Shown one piece after another: positions 44,277 through 52,621 of a stretch of 64,000 bases of DNA. The first letter of the stretch is position 1. Each line of letters starts with the position of its first letter. This DNA is from Neobittarella massiliensis (ex Bilen et al. 2018). GTDB taxonomy: Bacteria > Bacillota > Clostridia > Oscillospirales > Ruminococcaceae. The position numbers were made by a program, and so were the translations under genes. Under the pieces are notes generated by a model that ran no database searches, had not been told where the DNA came from, and worked only from the letters and a program-made list of their open reading frames with translations. The stretch lies in NCBI RefSeq assembly GCF_900289145.1, contig NZ_OKQO01000005.1:62001-126000 (forward strand), given 5' to 3'.

Positions 44277-45827
44277 ATGGAAAACTTTGGCATACTGTCA
44301 CTGGTGCCGCCGCTCATCGCCATCGTGCTGGCTCTGGTGACCAAAGAGGTCATCTCTTCGCTCATTCTGGGCATCCTGTCCGGGCTGCTCATCTACACCC
44401 GCGGCAACCCCATCAGCGCCATGACCGAGATGTTCGAAATCATCACCGGCAAGCTGGGCGACAACGCCTATATGGTCATCTTTTTGTCGCTGCTGGGGGC
44501 GCTGGTGTGCGTGGTCACCATGTCCGGCGGCTCCCGCTCCTACGGCGACTGGGCCTCTAAAAAAATAAAAAACCGCACCGGGGCCATGCTGGCCACCAGC
44601 GGCCTGGGCGTGCTCATCTTTATCGACGACTACTTTAACTGCCTGACGGTGGGCACCGTCATGCGCCCCATCACCGACAAGCACCTCATATCGCGGGCCA
44701 AGCTGGCCTATATCATCGACGCCACCGCCGCCCCCATCTGCGCCATCGCGCCGGTCTCCAGCTTTGCCGCCTACGCCATCTCGGTGCTGGCCGATACCGG
44801 CGCCACCCAAAACGGCATGGCCACCTTCCTGCAGTCCATCCCCTTTAACATGTACGCCATCCTCACCGTCATCATGCTGGTGGTGCTGGCTGTCACCAAG
44901 CTGGATTTCGGCCCCATGGCCAAATTCGAGGACGAGGCGCTGGAGGGCAAAGTCATCCCCGGCGCCGACCGGGGCGGCAAGAGCGGCGACGAGCTCAGCC
45001 AGGTCGAGGCCTCCGACCGCGGCACCATCTGGGACCTGCTGCTGCCAATCGCCTCGCTCATCGTCTTTACCGTCACCGCCATGCTCATCACCGGCGGCCT
45101 GGGCAGCACGGTAGACGGTCAAAAGGTGGGCCTGCTCGAGGCGTTTGCCAACACCGACTCCAACCGCTCGCTCACCTACGGTGCCTTTGGCGCGCTGCTG
45201 GTGGCGCTGGTGCTGTATATCCCCCGCCGGCTGATGACCTTCTCCAAATTCTTTGAGGGGGTCACCACCGGCATCAAGTCGATGATCAGCGCCATCACCA
45301 TCATGGTGCTGGCCTGGACCATCGGCAGCGTGTGCAGCGACTACCTGATGACCGGCAAATACGTGGGCGAGCTGGTGCGCAGCTCTCACTTCCCGCTGCA
45401 GATCTTCCCGGCCGTCATCTTTGCCGTGGCCGGGCTGCTGGCCTTTGCCACCGGCACCTCCTGGGGCACCTTCGCCATGCTCATCCCCATCTCGGTCGAG
45501 ATCTCGCGCCACTCGGCGCCCCAGCTCATCCCCATCATCTTCGCCGCCATCCTGGCCGGCGCGGTGTACGGCGATCACTGCTCCCCCATCTCCGACACCA
45601 CCATCCTCTCCTCGGCCGGCGCCGGCTGCAACCATATCGACCACGTCTCCAGCCAGCTGCCCTACGCCACCGTGGCGGCGGGATGCTGTTTCGTGGGCTA
45701 TCTGGTGGCCGGTTTCACCACCAGCGCACTGCTGTCGCTGGCGGTCTCCATCGGCCTGCTCGTCCTCTGCTTAGTGCTGCTGCACCGCCGGTACGAGCAC
45801 CGCATCCACCCGGCCGCCCACAACTGA
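44277..45827 (+). CDS. nhaC: NhaC-family Na+/H+ antiporter
   Basis: 516-residue inner-membrane antiporter with about 11-12 helices. GILSLVPPLIAIVLALVTKE at the N-terminus, FIDDYFNCLTVGTVMRPITD, PICAIAPVSSFAAYA and GDHCSPISDTTILSSAGAGC are characteristic of the NhaC/YheL-type superfamily. It exchanges Na+ or organic ions for protons; malate/lactate exchange occurs in relatives, so the substrate is not certain. The ATG at 44277 follows AGGGGG. Confidence 0.92.
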   Translation: MENFGILSLVPPLIAIVLALVTKEVISSLILGILSGLLIYTRGNPISAMTEMFEIITGKLGDNAYMVIFLSLLGALVCVVTMSGGSRSYGDWASKKIKNRTGAMLATSGLGVLIFIDDYFNCLTVGTVMRPITDKHLISRAKLAYIIDATAAPICAIAPVSSFAAYAISVLADTGATQNGMATFLQSIPFNMYAILTVIMLVVLAVTKLDFGPMAKFEDEALEGKVIPGADRGGKSGDELSQVEASDRGTIWDLLLPIASLIVFTVTAMLITGGLGSTVDGQKVGLLEAFANTDSNRSLTYGAFGALLVALVLYIPRRLMTFSKFFEGVTTGIKSMISAITIMVLAWTIGSVCSDYLMTGKYVGELVRSSHFPLQIFPAVIFAVAGLLAFATGTSWGTFAMLIPISVEISRHSAPQLIPIIFAAILAGAVYGDHCSPISDTTILSSAGAGCNHIDHVSSQLPYATVAAGCCFVGYLVAGFTTSALLSLAVSIGLLVLCLVLLHRRYEHRIHPAAHN

Positions 45828-45840
45828 CCGGCCCGGCAAG

Positions 45841-45869
45841 TTGATACCCATGAAGGGGTGTGGTATAAT
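45841..45869 (+). promoter_or_regulatory. Strong promoter after the NhaC gene
   Basis: TTGATA (45841-45846), 17-bp spacer, consensus TATAAT (45864-45869), driving the two genes that follow. GGGGTG in the spacer can pair with CACCCC before CTTTTT, so a terminator for nhaC may overlap the promoter. Confidence 0.75.
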
Positions 45870-46016
45870 CGCCTTGTGTGGTTTGCCACCCCTTTTTAGG
45901 TGCTCTTGCACACCGGCGGGTACCGGTCGCGGCGCGGCCGGGCCGCCGTCCATATCGTGGCCGGTCCCCGCCGGGCTATCTACTACCACCTTACGCAACC
46001 ATTCAGGAGGCAGAAC

Positions 46017-46271
46017 GTGAACAATCAGGCATTGGCAGAGACGTCTTACATCGTAGGGCAGTCGCTGGTATATTTTCTACTGGTCTTTTTGGCCGTCTAC
46101 GCGGTGCGCAAGTTTTTCCAGCGCCGCACCATGAAAAAGATCGAGGCCCGCAAAAAGGCCGAGCGCGAAAAGATCGAGGCCGCCACCCCGCCCAAGGAAG
46201 AGCTGGAATTTACCGGCGACCTGCCCGCCACTCCCCCGGCAGACAGCCGCCCGGGCGACGGCGAGCAGTAA
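46017..46271 (+). CDS. Small membrane protein with charged tail
   Basis: 84 residues from GTG 46017, 6 nt after AGGAGG. One transmembrane helix (about 12-32, SLVYFLLVFLAVYAV) is followed by a strongly basic then Lys/Glu-rich helix (RRTMKKIEARKKAEREKIEA) and a Pro/acidic tail. No family recognised. The longer frame from 45900 lies in the leader and lacks a ribosome site. Probably co-transcribed with the P-loop kinase gene 71 bp downstream. Confidence 0.65.
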   Translation: MNNQALAETSYIVGQSLVYFLLVFLAVYAVRKFFQRRTMKKIEARKKAEREKIEAATPPKEELEFTGDLPATPPADSRPGDGEQ

Positions 46272-46342
46272 GCGCCGCCGCTCTCGCCTAAACTACTCCC
46301 CGGCCGGCCCCGGGACTATATCTGTGCAGGAGGAGATATCGC

Positions 46343-46855
46343 ATGGTCGTTTTTATCGCCGGGGGCACCCACACCGGCAAAACGCTGCTGGCCCAGCGTC
46401 TGCTCGAAAAATACGGGTTCCCCTACCTCTCGATCGACCACCTCAAAATGGGGCTCATCCGCAGCGGCCACACCGACCTGACCCCGCTCAGCAGCGACGA
46501 GGCGCTGACCGGCTATCTCTGGCCCATCGTGCGCGAGATGGCCAAGACCGCCATCGAGAACCGGCAGGATCTGGTCATCGAGGGCTGCTACATCCCCTTT
46601 ACCTGGCGCGACGACTTCGACGCCTGGTATCTGCCCCACATCCAGTACCGCTGCCTGCTCTTCAGCGAAGACTATATCCGGCAGTACTACCGCCAGATCC
46701 TCTCCCACGCCAGCGATATCGAGTGGCGGCAGAGCGACAGCTGCGACCAGCAGGCGCTGCTGGCCGAAAACCGGAGCAATCTGGCCGCCTGTAAGCGGTA
46801 CGGTTGCGACTATATCCGCATCGACGGCGACTATCAGGTCGATCTCGAACTCTAG
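46343..46855 (+). CDS. P-loop kinase-like protein
   Basis: 170-residue nucleotide-binding protein with Walker A GGTHTGKT at 7-14 and a kinase-like fold (DHLKMGLIRSG, DLVIEGCYIPF). It resembles small AAA_33/2-phosphoglycerate-kinase-like or zeta-type phosphotransferases. No antitoxin partner is evident, so a toxin role is not supported. AGGAGG lies before the ATG. It ends at a strong terminator. Substrate unknown. Confidence 0.8.
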   Translation: MVVFIAGGTHTGKTLLAQRLLEKYGFPYLSIDHLKMGLIRSGHTDLTPLSSDEALTGYLWPIVREMAKTAIENRQDLVIEGCYIPFTWRDDFDAWYLPHIQYRCLLFSEDYIRQYYRQILSHASDIEWRQSDSCDQQALLAENRSNLAACKRYGCDYIRIDGDYQVDLEL

Positions 46856-46871
46856 TTTTCACCATATAGCC

Positions 46872-46908
46872 AAGAGCCGATACCACAAACGGTATTGGCT
46901 CTTTTTTT
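46872..46908 (+). terminator. Intrinsic terminator after the P-loop kinase gene
   Basis: AAGAGCC-ATACC pairs with GGTAT-GGCTCTT (one mismatch) followed by seven T. Confidence 0.9.
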
Positions 46909-47172
46909 CATCCCTTTTAGCACCTCCGGCGCCGCTCGGCTCCATCCCCGGTACAGGCACGCCCGCCGCGCTGCCCCATCCCCCGGCGTTCCTCCCCCCG
47001 GCGCCACCGGCAAACTGCCCGCCTTTCGCCGCCGCCCCAGCCGCCGCTGCCGCGCACACTCTACATGTCCGGCAGCGGTTTGACATTCCCGCCGCCAGCG
47101 CTTAGACTGTAAAAAACGCAGCCCTATAGGGCCGTCCGCCCCACATGGGCTTTTCACAGGAGGTATCTGATT

Positions 47173-47598
47173 ATGAGCGATCAGCTGAAGATCAAAATGT
47201 ACGCCTTTACCCTGGACTGTCAAGACCCCTGCGCCTTGGCCCGGTTCTACGCCTCCCTGCTCGGGTGGGAGATCGCCTATCACGACGGAGATTGGGCCAT
47301 CGTGGGCCCGCCGGGCGCGGCGCAGGGGGCCTATCCCGGCATCACCTTTCAGCGCGAGCCGTCGTACACGCCGCCGGTCTGGCCGTCCGAGCCCGGCGCC
47401 CAGCAGCAGATGGCCCACCTCGACTTTGCCGTGAACGATCTGGATGGGGCTGTGGCCCATGCGCTCCAGTGCGGGGCGACGGTGGCCGCGGCGCAGTTTG
47501 ACGACGGCTGGCGCGTCATGCTCGACCCTGCCGGGCACCCCTTTTGCCTGTGCCAGATGCGCGCGGTGATCGAGAGCCCCCAGTTCGGCCTGCGCTAA
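47173..47598 (+). CDS. VOC (glyoxalase/bleomycin-resistance fold) protein
   Basis: 141-residue protein with the paired beta-alpha-beta-beta-beta modules of the VOC superfamily: FTLDCQDPCALARFYASLLG at the N-terminus, HLDFAVNDLDGAVAHALQCG in the middle, and VMLDPAGHPFCLCQ at the end. This arrangement is that of the Glyoxalase_6 branch, whose substrates are mostly unknown. AGGAGG lies 9 nt before the ATG. Single gene; the 317-bp upstream region has only the preceding terminator. Confidence 0.88.
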   Translation: MSDQLKIKMYAFTLDCQDPCALARFYASLLGWEIAYHDGDWAIVGPPGAAQGAYPGITFQREPSYTPPVWPSEPGAQQQMAHLDFAVNDLDGAVAHALQCGATVAAAQFDDGWRVMLDPAGHPFCLCQMRAVIESPQFGLR

Positions 47599-47998
47599 AA
47601 AGCGCCGCCGCTGACCATGTCGGTGCCGCCCCTTATGCCCCCTGTCTCTCTGGCGCTGGCCGTGCCGATATATCTCCCGCCGCACGCCCTCCTGGCCGCT
47701 CATCCCCAGTTACCGGCGCCAGGCGTCCGCTCTTTGTCGCGCGCTGCTCATTTGGTCGCCGCGTACAGCCCCGTCCGGGCCGGTCAACAGCCTCTCTATC
47801 ACCGCCGGCCCCCACCAGCTGCCCGTCAGCTCGAGTTGGGGCAGCCGGGTACTGCGTCTGCGGCCGCACCGGCCCGCCGCTGTGCTCCAGCGGTCGGGTC
47901 TGCATCGCCGCCTGTCCACAATCCCATACAGCGGCATATCTCCATGCCCGCGGGCCGGTCCACCGCCGGCGCCCGGCAGCACTCTATCTCCCCGCAGC
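47599..47998. other. Gene-free GC-rich spacer
   Basis: About 400 bp between convergent genes. It has open frames on both strands, but none has a ribosome site or recognisable product. Confidence 0.6.
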
Positions 47999-48043
47999 AA
48001 AAAGCGCGCGGCCCGAACAAACTCGGGCCGCGCACTCTTTTTT
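47999..48043. terminator. Bidirectional terminator
   Basis: GCGCGGCCCGA (48006-48016) pairs with TCGGGCCGCGC (48023-48033), with A/T runs on both sides. Confidence 0.88.
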
Positions 48044-48056
48044 GCCTTTTGTCCCA

Positions 48057-48893
48057 TCAGCTGGCGGCGGTGTCCGCCGGGGGCGCTTCGCCGGGCAGGC
48101 GCAGCGTGGTGAGAATGGGATAATGGTCCGACGGGTAGATACCGCGGATGCTGTACTTGTCCAGCGCCACATCGAGGATGTCAAATTCCTGGGTGACGAA
48201 GATGTAGTCAAAACGGGTCTTGTGCCGGTCTTTGCCCTTAAAGTAGTGAAAGGTGTTGACCCCCTGCCCGCTCTGGGCCAATGTCGAAAATACGTCGGTA
48301 AAGTGGAAATCGTAGCCGTGTCGGTTCTCGCGGATGAGCCGCACCGGCAAACTGTCGGGGGTGGCGTTCAGGTCCCCCATCAGGATGGTGGGCAGCGGGT
48401 CTATCTGCTGGTACTGCTGGATGCGCTGAAAGATCACGTTGACCCCCAACACCCGCGACATGGGCAGCAGATGGTCAAAATGGGTATTGAATACCCGCAG
48501 GCGCCGGTGGCTCTGTTTAAAGTACACCTCAGCCACGGTGCACACCCGGGGAAAAATGGCAAAGGCGTACCGGCTGCCCTGACTCTGGGGCTTTTTAGAC
48601 AGCCAAAACGTATCGTGGAACAGCACATCGATATCCTGGTTCTTGACGATGATGTCCGCGTGCTCGTCCCCCAGGTCTTTTTTGCGGCCCCAGCCAAAAA
48701 AGCTGTAGTTGCCCAGCAGCTGCTGTATGTCCTCGCGCATCGAGAGCAGCAGCTCCTGCACGCCGATGATGCTGGCGCCGGAGTTGCGGATCACCTTGGC
48801 AGCCATCTTGCGCCGGTGCTCCCAGGTGCGGGGATTAAAGCGGCCGTCGCGCTTTAGGTTGAAGGTGGCCACTTTCACGATCTGTTCCTGCAT
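48057..48893 (-). CDS. Endonuclease/exonuclease/phosphatase family protein
   Basis: 278-residue metal-dependent phosphodiesterase-fold enzyme (EEP/DNase I-like). Active-site blocks are present: ATFNLK (Asn), GVQELL (Glu), NTHFDH, MGDLNATPDS and the terminal SDHYPIL. Relatives act on nucleic acids, phosphoinositides or sphingolipids, so the substrate is open. There is no signal peptide, hence probably cytoplasmic. I start at the ATG at 48893 after AGGTGA; the longer frame to 48944 has no better site. Confidence 0.88.
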   Translation of the reverse strand: MQEQIVKVATFNLKRDGRFNPRTWEHRRKMAAKVIRNSGASIIGVQELLLSMREDIQQLLGNYSFFGWGRKKDLGDEHADIIVKNQDIDVLFHDTFWLSKKPQSQGSRYAFAIFPRVCTVAEVYFKQSHRRLRVFNTHFDHLLPMSRVLGVNVIFQRIQQYQQIDPLPTILMGDLNATPDSLPVRLIRENRHGYDFHFTDVFSTLAQSGQGVNTFHYFKGKDRHKTRFDYIFVTQEFDILDVALDKYSIRGIYPSDHYPILTTLRLPGEAPPADTAAS

Positions 48894-49054
48894 GGTCTTC
48901 ACCTGCCTCCGGCGGCTTTTGCCGCCGCGTATTGGGGCGCCCACACCGGCGCCCCTCTATGTTTAGTATAGCACAACAAGCACCGATGGTTGATAGCAAA
49001 AGCGACGAAAAATACGCGCTTTCTCTGGGCACCAATTCCCCCATATCCACAATT

Positions 49055-49081
49055 TTAGCACTCTATATCAAAGAGTGCTAA
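49055..49081. promoter_or_regulatory. CIRCE element (HrcA operator)
   Basis: TTAGCACTC-N9-GAGTGCTAA, a perfect match to the HrcA-binding consensus, about 170 bp before hsp20. It indicates heat-shock control by HrcA. Confidence 0.95.
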
Positions 49082-49251
49082 AATTCAAAAAGCGTTCACA
49101 AAAATATAAAAGATCGGTAAAACACACCGGATAAACTGTAGACAGAAACAAAAAAGGAAGCGATGCACATGCAGACGAATAGCGACTAGAGCACCAAACT
49201 ACACACACGAAACCCCATCCCCAAGTATTACACGAAAGAGAGGTACCTACT

Positions 49252-49680
49252 ATGTCCGCACTGATCCCGTTTGGCAGAAATGAACACAATCTGTTTTCCT
49301 ATCTCGACGATATGGAGAAGAGCCTATTTGGCGATATGGGCGCCGGTTTCGGCCAGTTCCGCACCGATATCGTAGATCGGGGCGACCACTACCTGCTGCA
49401 GGCCGAGCTGCCCGGTTTTGACAAAAAAGACCTGCACATCGATATCCAGGGCGACGAGCTGTGTATCAGCGCCACCCACGACGAAAAGAGCGAGGAAAAA
49501 GACGACCAGGGCCGCTTTGTCCGCCGGGAGCGCCGCTATGGCTCTTATCGCCGCAGCTTCGATATCAGCGATATCGACACCGCCGCCATCGACGCCAGCT
49601 ATCAAAACGGCATCCTCGAGTTGAAGCTGCCCAAAAAGGCGCCGGTCGCCGATGTGCGCCACCAGATCGAGATCAAATGA
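49252..49680 (+). CDS. Hsp20/alpha-crystallin family small heat-shock protein
   Basis: 142-residue ATP-independent holdase that binds unfolding proteins. Short N-terminal region (MSALIPFGRNEHNLFSYLDD), then the alpha-crystallin domain from about 38 (TDIVDRGDHYLLQAELPGFD) to the GILELKLPKK motif, and a C-terminal IEIK in place of the classical IxI tail. ATG after AGAGAGGT. The CIRCE element upstream places it in the HrcA regulon. An 8-codon frame with AAGGAAG before it (49163-49189) lies in the leader. Confidence 0.95.
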   Translation: MSALIPFGRNEHNLFSYLDDMEKSLFGDMGAGFGQFRTDIVDRGDHYLLQAELPGFDKKDLHIDIQGDELCISATHDEKSEEKDDQGRFVRRERRYGSYRRSFDISDIDTAAIDASYQNGILELKLPKKAPVADVRHQIEIK

Positions 49681-49697
49681 CCAGTTGCACCCCCCAG

Positions 49698-49736
49698 GGG
49701 GCGGCTGCCGCCAATTTGGGGCAGCCGCCCCTTTTT
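49698..49736 (+). terminator. Terminator of hsp20
   Basis: GGGGCGGCTGCC pairs with GGCAGCCGCCCC, followed by TTTTT. Confidence 0.9.
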
Positions 49737-50068
49737 GGTGCCCGCCCGGTAAGTCCGTCTCTACTTCTGCCGCCCCCAAGGTGCGCCGGGTGCCGTCTCG
49801 GCGCGCTAACAGTGTAGCCCAACGCGCCCGGCGCTATACCGCAGCGCCCCGCCCGGCGCCTTTTATACACAGCACAGCCGGCTCGCAGCAGGCAGCGCCT
49901 ACCGCGCGCAGCGGTTTGCGCCATCCCGCTTTATCTGCTCCCTTCTCGCCGCTGCCCGTTCTTTTGACCCGCCCATTTATCTACATCCCAGCACCCGCAG
50001 TACCCGCAAAAAAGAGCGGAACCGCACCGGCCCGCCCGCAAAATATCTCCTCTGCCGCCAGTTTGCCG
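49737..50068. other. GC-rich spacer without a gene
   Basis: About 330 bp between the hsp20 terminator and the end of the Gx transporter gene. No repeat, RNA or ribosome site was seen. Confidence 0.55.
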
Positions 50069-50620
50069 CTAGCGCCGCCGACCGGCTGGCGGCCCAAGGT
50101 CCTGCTGCAGCCGCCCAATGTGGGGCATCAGCACCTGCAGGGTCACACCGGTGATAAAGCCCATCACCAGCCCCGCCACCGCCAGCACCGGCAGGTAGTA
50201 AAAGGCGGCGGTGGTCTTTAAGATCAGCACCGACACACACAGCTGTCCCATGTTGTGAAAAAAGCCGCCGGTCAGCCCCATGGTGAGCATACTGCACCGC
50301 TTTTTGGTCAGCCGCCACACCAGCGCCATCACCAAAAGCGAGAGCACGCTCCCCCCTAGGCTCATGGCCGCCGCCACCGCGCCCCGGGTCAAAAAGGCAA
50401 ACAGCCCCTTGAGCGCCGTCACCGTCAAGGCGGCCCTAAAGTCCAGCAGTACCAGGCAGTACATGGTCACGATGTTCGCCAGCCCCAGCTTCACCCCCGG
50501 CGGCATCATCGGCAGCGGCGGCACCAACCCCTCTATAAACGACAGCAAAATGGCCAGCGCAAACAGCAGCCCCAAAAAGGCCACCCGCCGGGTCTTCTGC
50601 TGTATCTGTCGCGAAGTCAC
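50069..50620 (-). CDS. Gx transporter family membrane protein
   Basis: 183 residues, about five to six helices, of the family once called heptaprenyl diphosphate synthase component I. FLGLLFALAILLSFIEGLVP, MPPGVKLGLANIVTMYCLVL, FLTRGAVAAAMSLGGSVLS and GGFFHNMGQL are characteristic. The proteins resemble ECF S-components and occur beside flavin-transfer genes. Start GTG 50620 after GGGGAGG. It is 40 bp downstream of apbE and therefore co-transcribed with it. Confidence 0.88.
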   Translation of the reverse strand: MTSRQIQQKTRRVAFLGLLFALAILLSFIEGLVPPLPMMPPGVKLGLANIVTMYCLVLLDFRAALTVTALKGLFAFLTRGAVAAAMSLGGSVLSLLVMALVWRLTKKRCSMLTMGLTGGFFHNMGQLCVSVLILKTTAAFYYLPVLAVAGLVMGFITGVTLQVLMPHIGRLQQDLGPPAGRRR

Positions 50621-50660
50621 AGGTCCGCCTCCCCTCTGGTGATATTCGGCGGCGCCGCTA

Positions 50661-51728
50661 CTACGGTGCCGCCAGCGTATAGTCGCTGCTGGTCAGGGCA
50701 AACTGGTCTTTTAGCGCCGGCGAGATATAGACGTTCTTCTCGCTGTCCACCAAAATAAGCGAGAACTCGCTGCGGTCCAAACAGTCGATGGCCGCCTGTG
50801 AGCCGGCCACAAAAAAGTAGGTGGATAAAAAGTCGGCCAGCGCCCCGTCCTCGGCCACCACCGTCACCGAGAGCAGGTCCTGCTGGGAGGGGTAGCCGGT
50901 GCGCGGGTCAAAGATGTGGTGGTAGCGGATGCCCTGCTCCTCAAAATACCGCTCGTACCCGCCGGAGGTGGCCACCACCATTCCGTCGGCGTGCAGCGTC
51001 CCCAAGGTGTGCTGGCGGTCCTTTTCGGGGGTCGAGAGGCCAATATCATACGCCCCTCCGCCCGGCTTTTTACCGTAGGTGTAAATGTTGCCCCCCACCG
51101 AGAGCACCGCACCGCCCACCTGGTAGCGGCGGTATATCTCGCCCGCCACCCGGCAGGCGTACCCCTTGGCGATGGCCCCCAGGTCGATCATCTGCCCCGG
51201 CCGCCGCAGCATCACCGTCCGGGCCTCGGGGTCCAGGAGGATATCGCGGTAGTCCACCAGCTCCAGCGCCTGGCTCAGCTCCTGCTGTCCGGGCACGTGC
51301 GGCGTGTCGCCGGTCACGTTCCACAGCACCGACAGCGGCCCGGTGGTCACGTCAAACAGCCCGTCTGTCTGCGCGCAGTAGTCGTACGCGGTGGCGATCA
51401 GCTGGTACACCTGCTCCGGCACCGCCACCGGCGCCACCCCGGCGCTGCGGTTGATCTGGGCGATGGGCGAGTTCTCGCGGTACATCGAAAAGTCGTCCTC
51501 AAAGCCCGACAGGGCCGCCACCACCTCGTCGGCCGCCCGCTGGGCGTTTTTGCCGTACACCGTCTGCGACACAAAGGTGTTCATCAAAAAGTCGCTGGTG
51601 GTGTGGGGGGTGGCGCGCCAGTCATCCCAAAACGAGTAGATGCCCACCGCCGCCAGCGCCACCGCGATCAGCACCGCCACCGCAGCACTGCCGCGGCGGC
51701 GGGCGCGTTTTTCGTTGACCACCGGCAC
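50661..51728 (-). CDS. apbE: FAD:protein FMN transferase
   Basis: 355-residue membrane-anchored enzyme that attaches FMN to a Ser or Thr of target proteins outside the membrane. N-terminal helix (about 14-33) acts as anchor. ApbE motifs: FEDDFSMYRENSPIAQIN, DGLFDVTTGPLSVLW, DLGAIAKGYA, and HHIFDPRTGYPS, with the metal-binding DGALADFLST. Start GTG 51728 after AGGAGG. It lies divergently from a lipoprotein with an FMN-attachment motif (52025-52462), the likely substrate. Confidence 0.93.
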   Translation of the reverse strand: MPVVNEKRARRRGSAAVAVLIAVALAAVGIYSFWDDWRATPHTTSDFLMNTFVSQTVYGKNAQRAADEVVAALSGFEDDFSMYRENSPIAQINRSAGVAPVAVPEQVYQLIATAYDYCAQTDGLFDVTTGPLSVLWNVTGDTPHVPGQQELSQALELVDYRDILLDPEARTVMLRRPGQMIDLGAIAKGYACRVAGEIYRRYQVGGAVLSVGGNIYTYGKKPGGGAYDIGLSTPEKDRQHTLGTLHADGMVVATSGGYERYFEEQGIRYHHIFDPRTGYPSQQDLLSVTVVAEDGALADFLSTYFFVAGSQAAIDCLDRSEFSLILVDSEKNVYISPALKDQFALTSSDYTLAAP

Positions 51729-51917
51729 TCCCCCCTCCTCTGTCGCCCCGGTCTGTACCGGGCCAAAAAGCCGGGCATCCCGCGCCCGGCCTGTGAATAC
51801 GCTCTATTTTAAAGAGTATGGGCGGCGCTGTCAACCGTATGCCGACGGTGGATACAACGAACATCGGTCTTAAAGTTTACCATTTTTGTACACTTTGCAG
51901 AAATTTTTCCAAATGCG

Positions 51918-51946
51918 TTGACAGTGCCGCTATGCACGTGTATAGT
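51918..51946 (+). promoter_or_regulatory. Promoter of the FMN-binding lipoprotein gene
   Basis: Consensus TTGACA (51918-51923), 17-bp spacer and TATAGT (51941-51946). Confidence 0.85.
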
Positions 51947-52024
51947 TAGGGCTACTCTAGGGAAGAATACCCGCAGAGTGTCCGGGCACATTTGCCGGGC
52001 AGGTAAATTATGGAGGTATGCGAG

Positions 52025-52462
52025 ATGAAAAAGTTTATGGCCATGGCAGTGGCGGCTTGCTGCGCGCTGCTGGTATTCGTGGGCTGCGGCTCGTCTTATA
52101 AAGACGGCGCCTACAAAGCCCAGTACAAAGACGCCGACGAGCACGGCTGGACCGAATTCGTCGAGGTCACCGTCAAAGACGGCAAAGTCAGCGACGTCAC
52201 CTTCGACGCCAAAAACGCCGACGGCAAGCTAAAATCTCAAGACGCCGAGTACAAGAGCTATATGGAGGCCACCGGCACCTGGCCCGAGAAGTTCTACGGC
52301 GACATCGCCGAGCAGTACAAAGAGAAACAGTCGGCCGAGAAGATGGACGCCGTCGCCGGCGCCACCAACTCTTCCGACTCCTTCAAAGTGCTGATGACCG
52401 AGCTGGAAAAAAGCATGAAGGAAGGCAATACCGACACCATCACCGTCGAGGCGTCCAAGTAA
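52025..52462 (+). CDS. FMN-binding domain lipoprotein
   Basis: 145-residue extracytoplasmic lipoprotein. Signal peptide with lipobox VFVGC, then one FMN-binding domain (YKDGAYKAQYKD at the start). The motif DAVAGATNSSDSFK is the ApbE flavinylation site (Thr in GAT, in the DxxxGATxS pattern), so FMN should be covalently bound. It probably carries electrons at the cell surface, like the PplA and RnfG type domains. ATG at 52025, 8 nt after GGAGG. Strong promoter and terminator; single gene. Confidence 0.9.
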   Translation: MKKFMAMAVAACCALLVFVGCGSSYKDGAYKAQYKDADEHGWTEFVEVTVKDGKVSDVTFDAKNADGKLKSQDAEYKSYMEATGTWPEKFYGDIAEQYKEKQSAEKMDAVAGATNSSDSFKVLMTELEKSMKEGNTDTITVEASK

Positions 52463-52502
52463 CACCTTTCTGCGCGATCGCGGTATCTTCTTCCCCCGTA
52501 AG

Positions 52503-52529
52503 AGAGCGGCTGCCGGCCGCTCTTTTTTT
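52503..52529 (+). terminator. Terminator of the FMN-binding lipoprotein gene
   Basis: AGAGCGGC pairs with GCCGCTCT, followed by seven T. Confidence 0.88.
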
Positions 52530-52621
52530 GCGCCTGGCGGCCCCCAGGCAGTGGGCAGGTCGGCGCCGGTCTGCTATACTGGTATCGGCAAACACCCATC
52601 TGTTGTAAGGAGGTGCCCCCC

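Noticed and set aside
44298-45644. 448-codon minus-strand frame opposite nhaC
   Set aside because: Antisense shadow of a GC-rich gene, with His/Asp/Gly-rich composition and no start signal.
46343-46855. P-loop kinase as zeta-type toxin of a toxin-antitoxin pair
   Set aside because: The upstream small protein is membrane-anchored and not antitoxin-like, and no toxin-specific motif could be seen.
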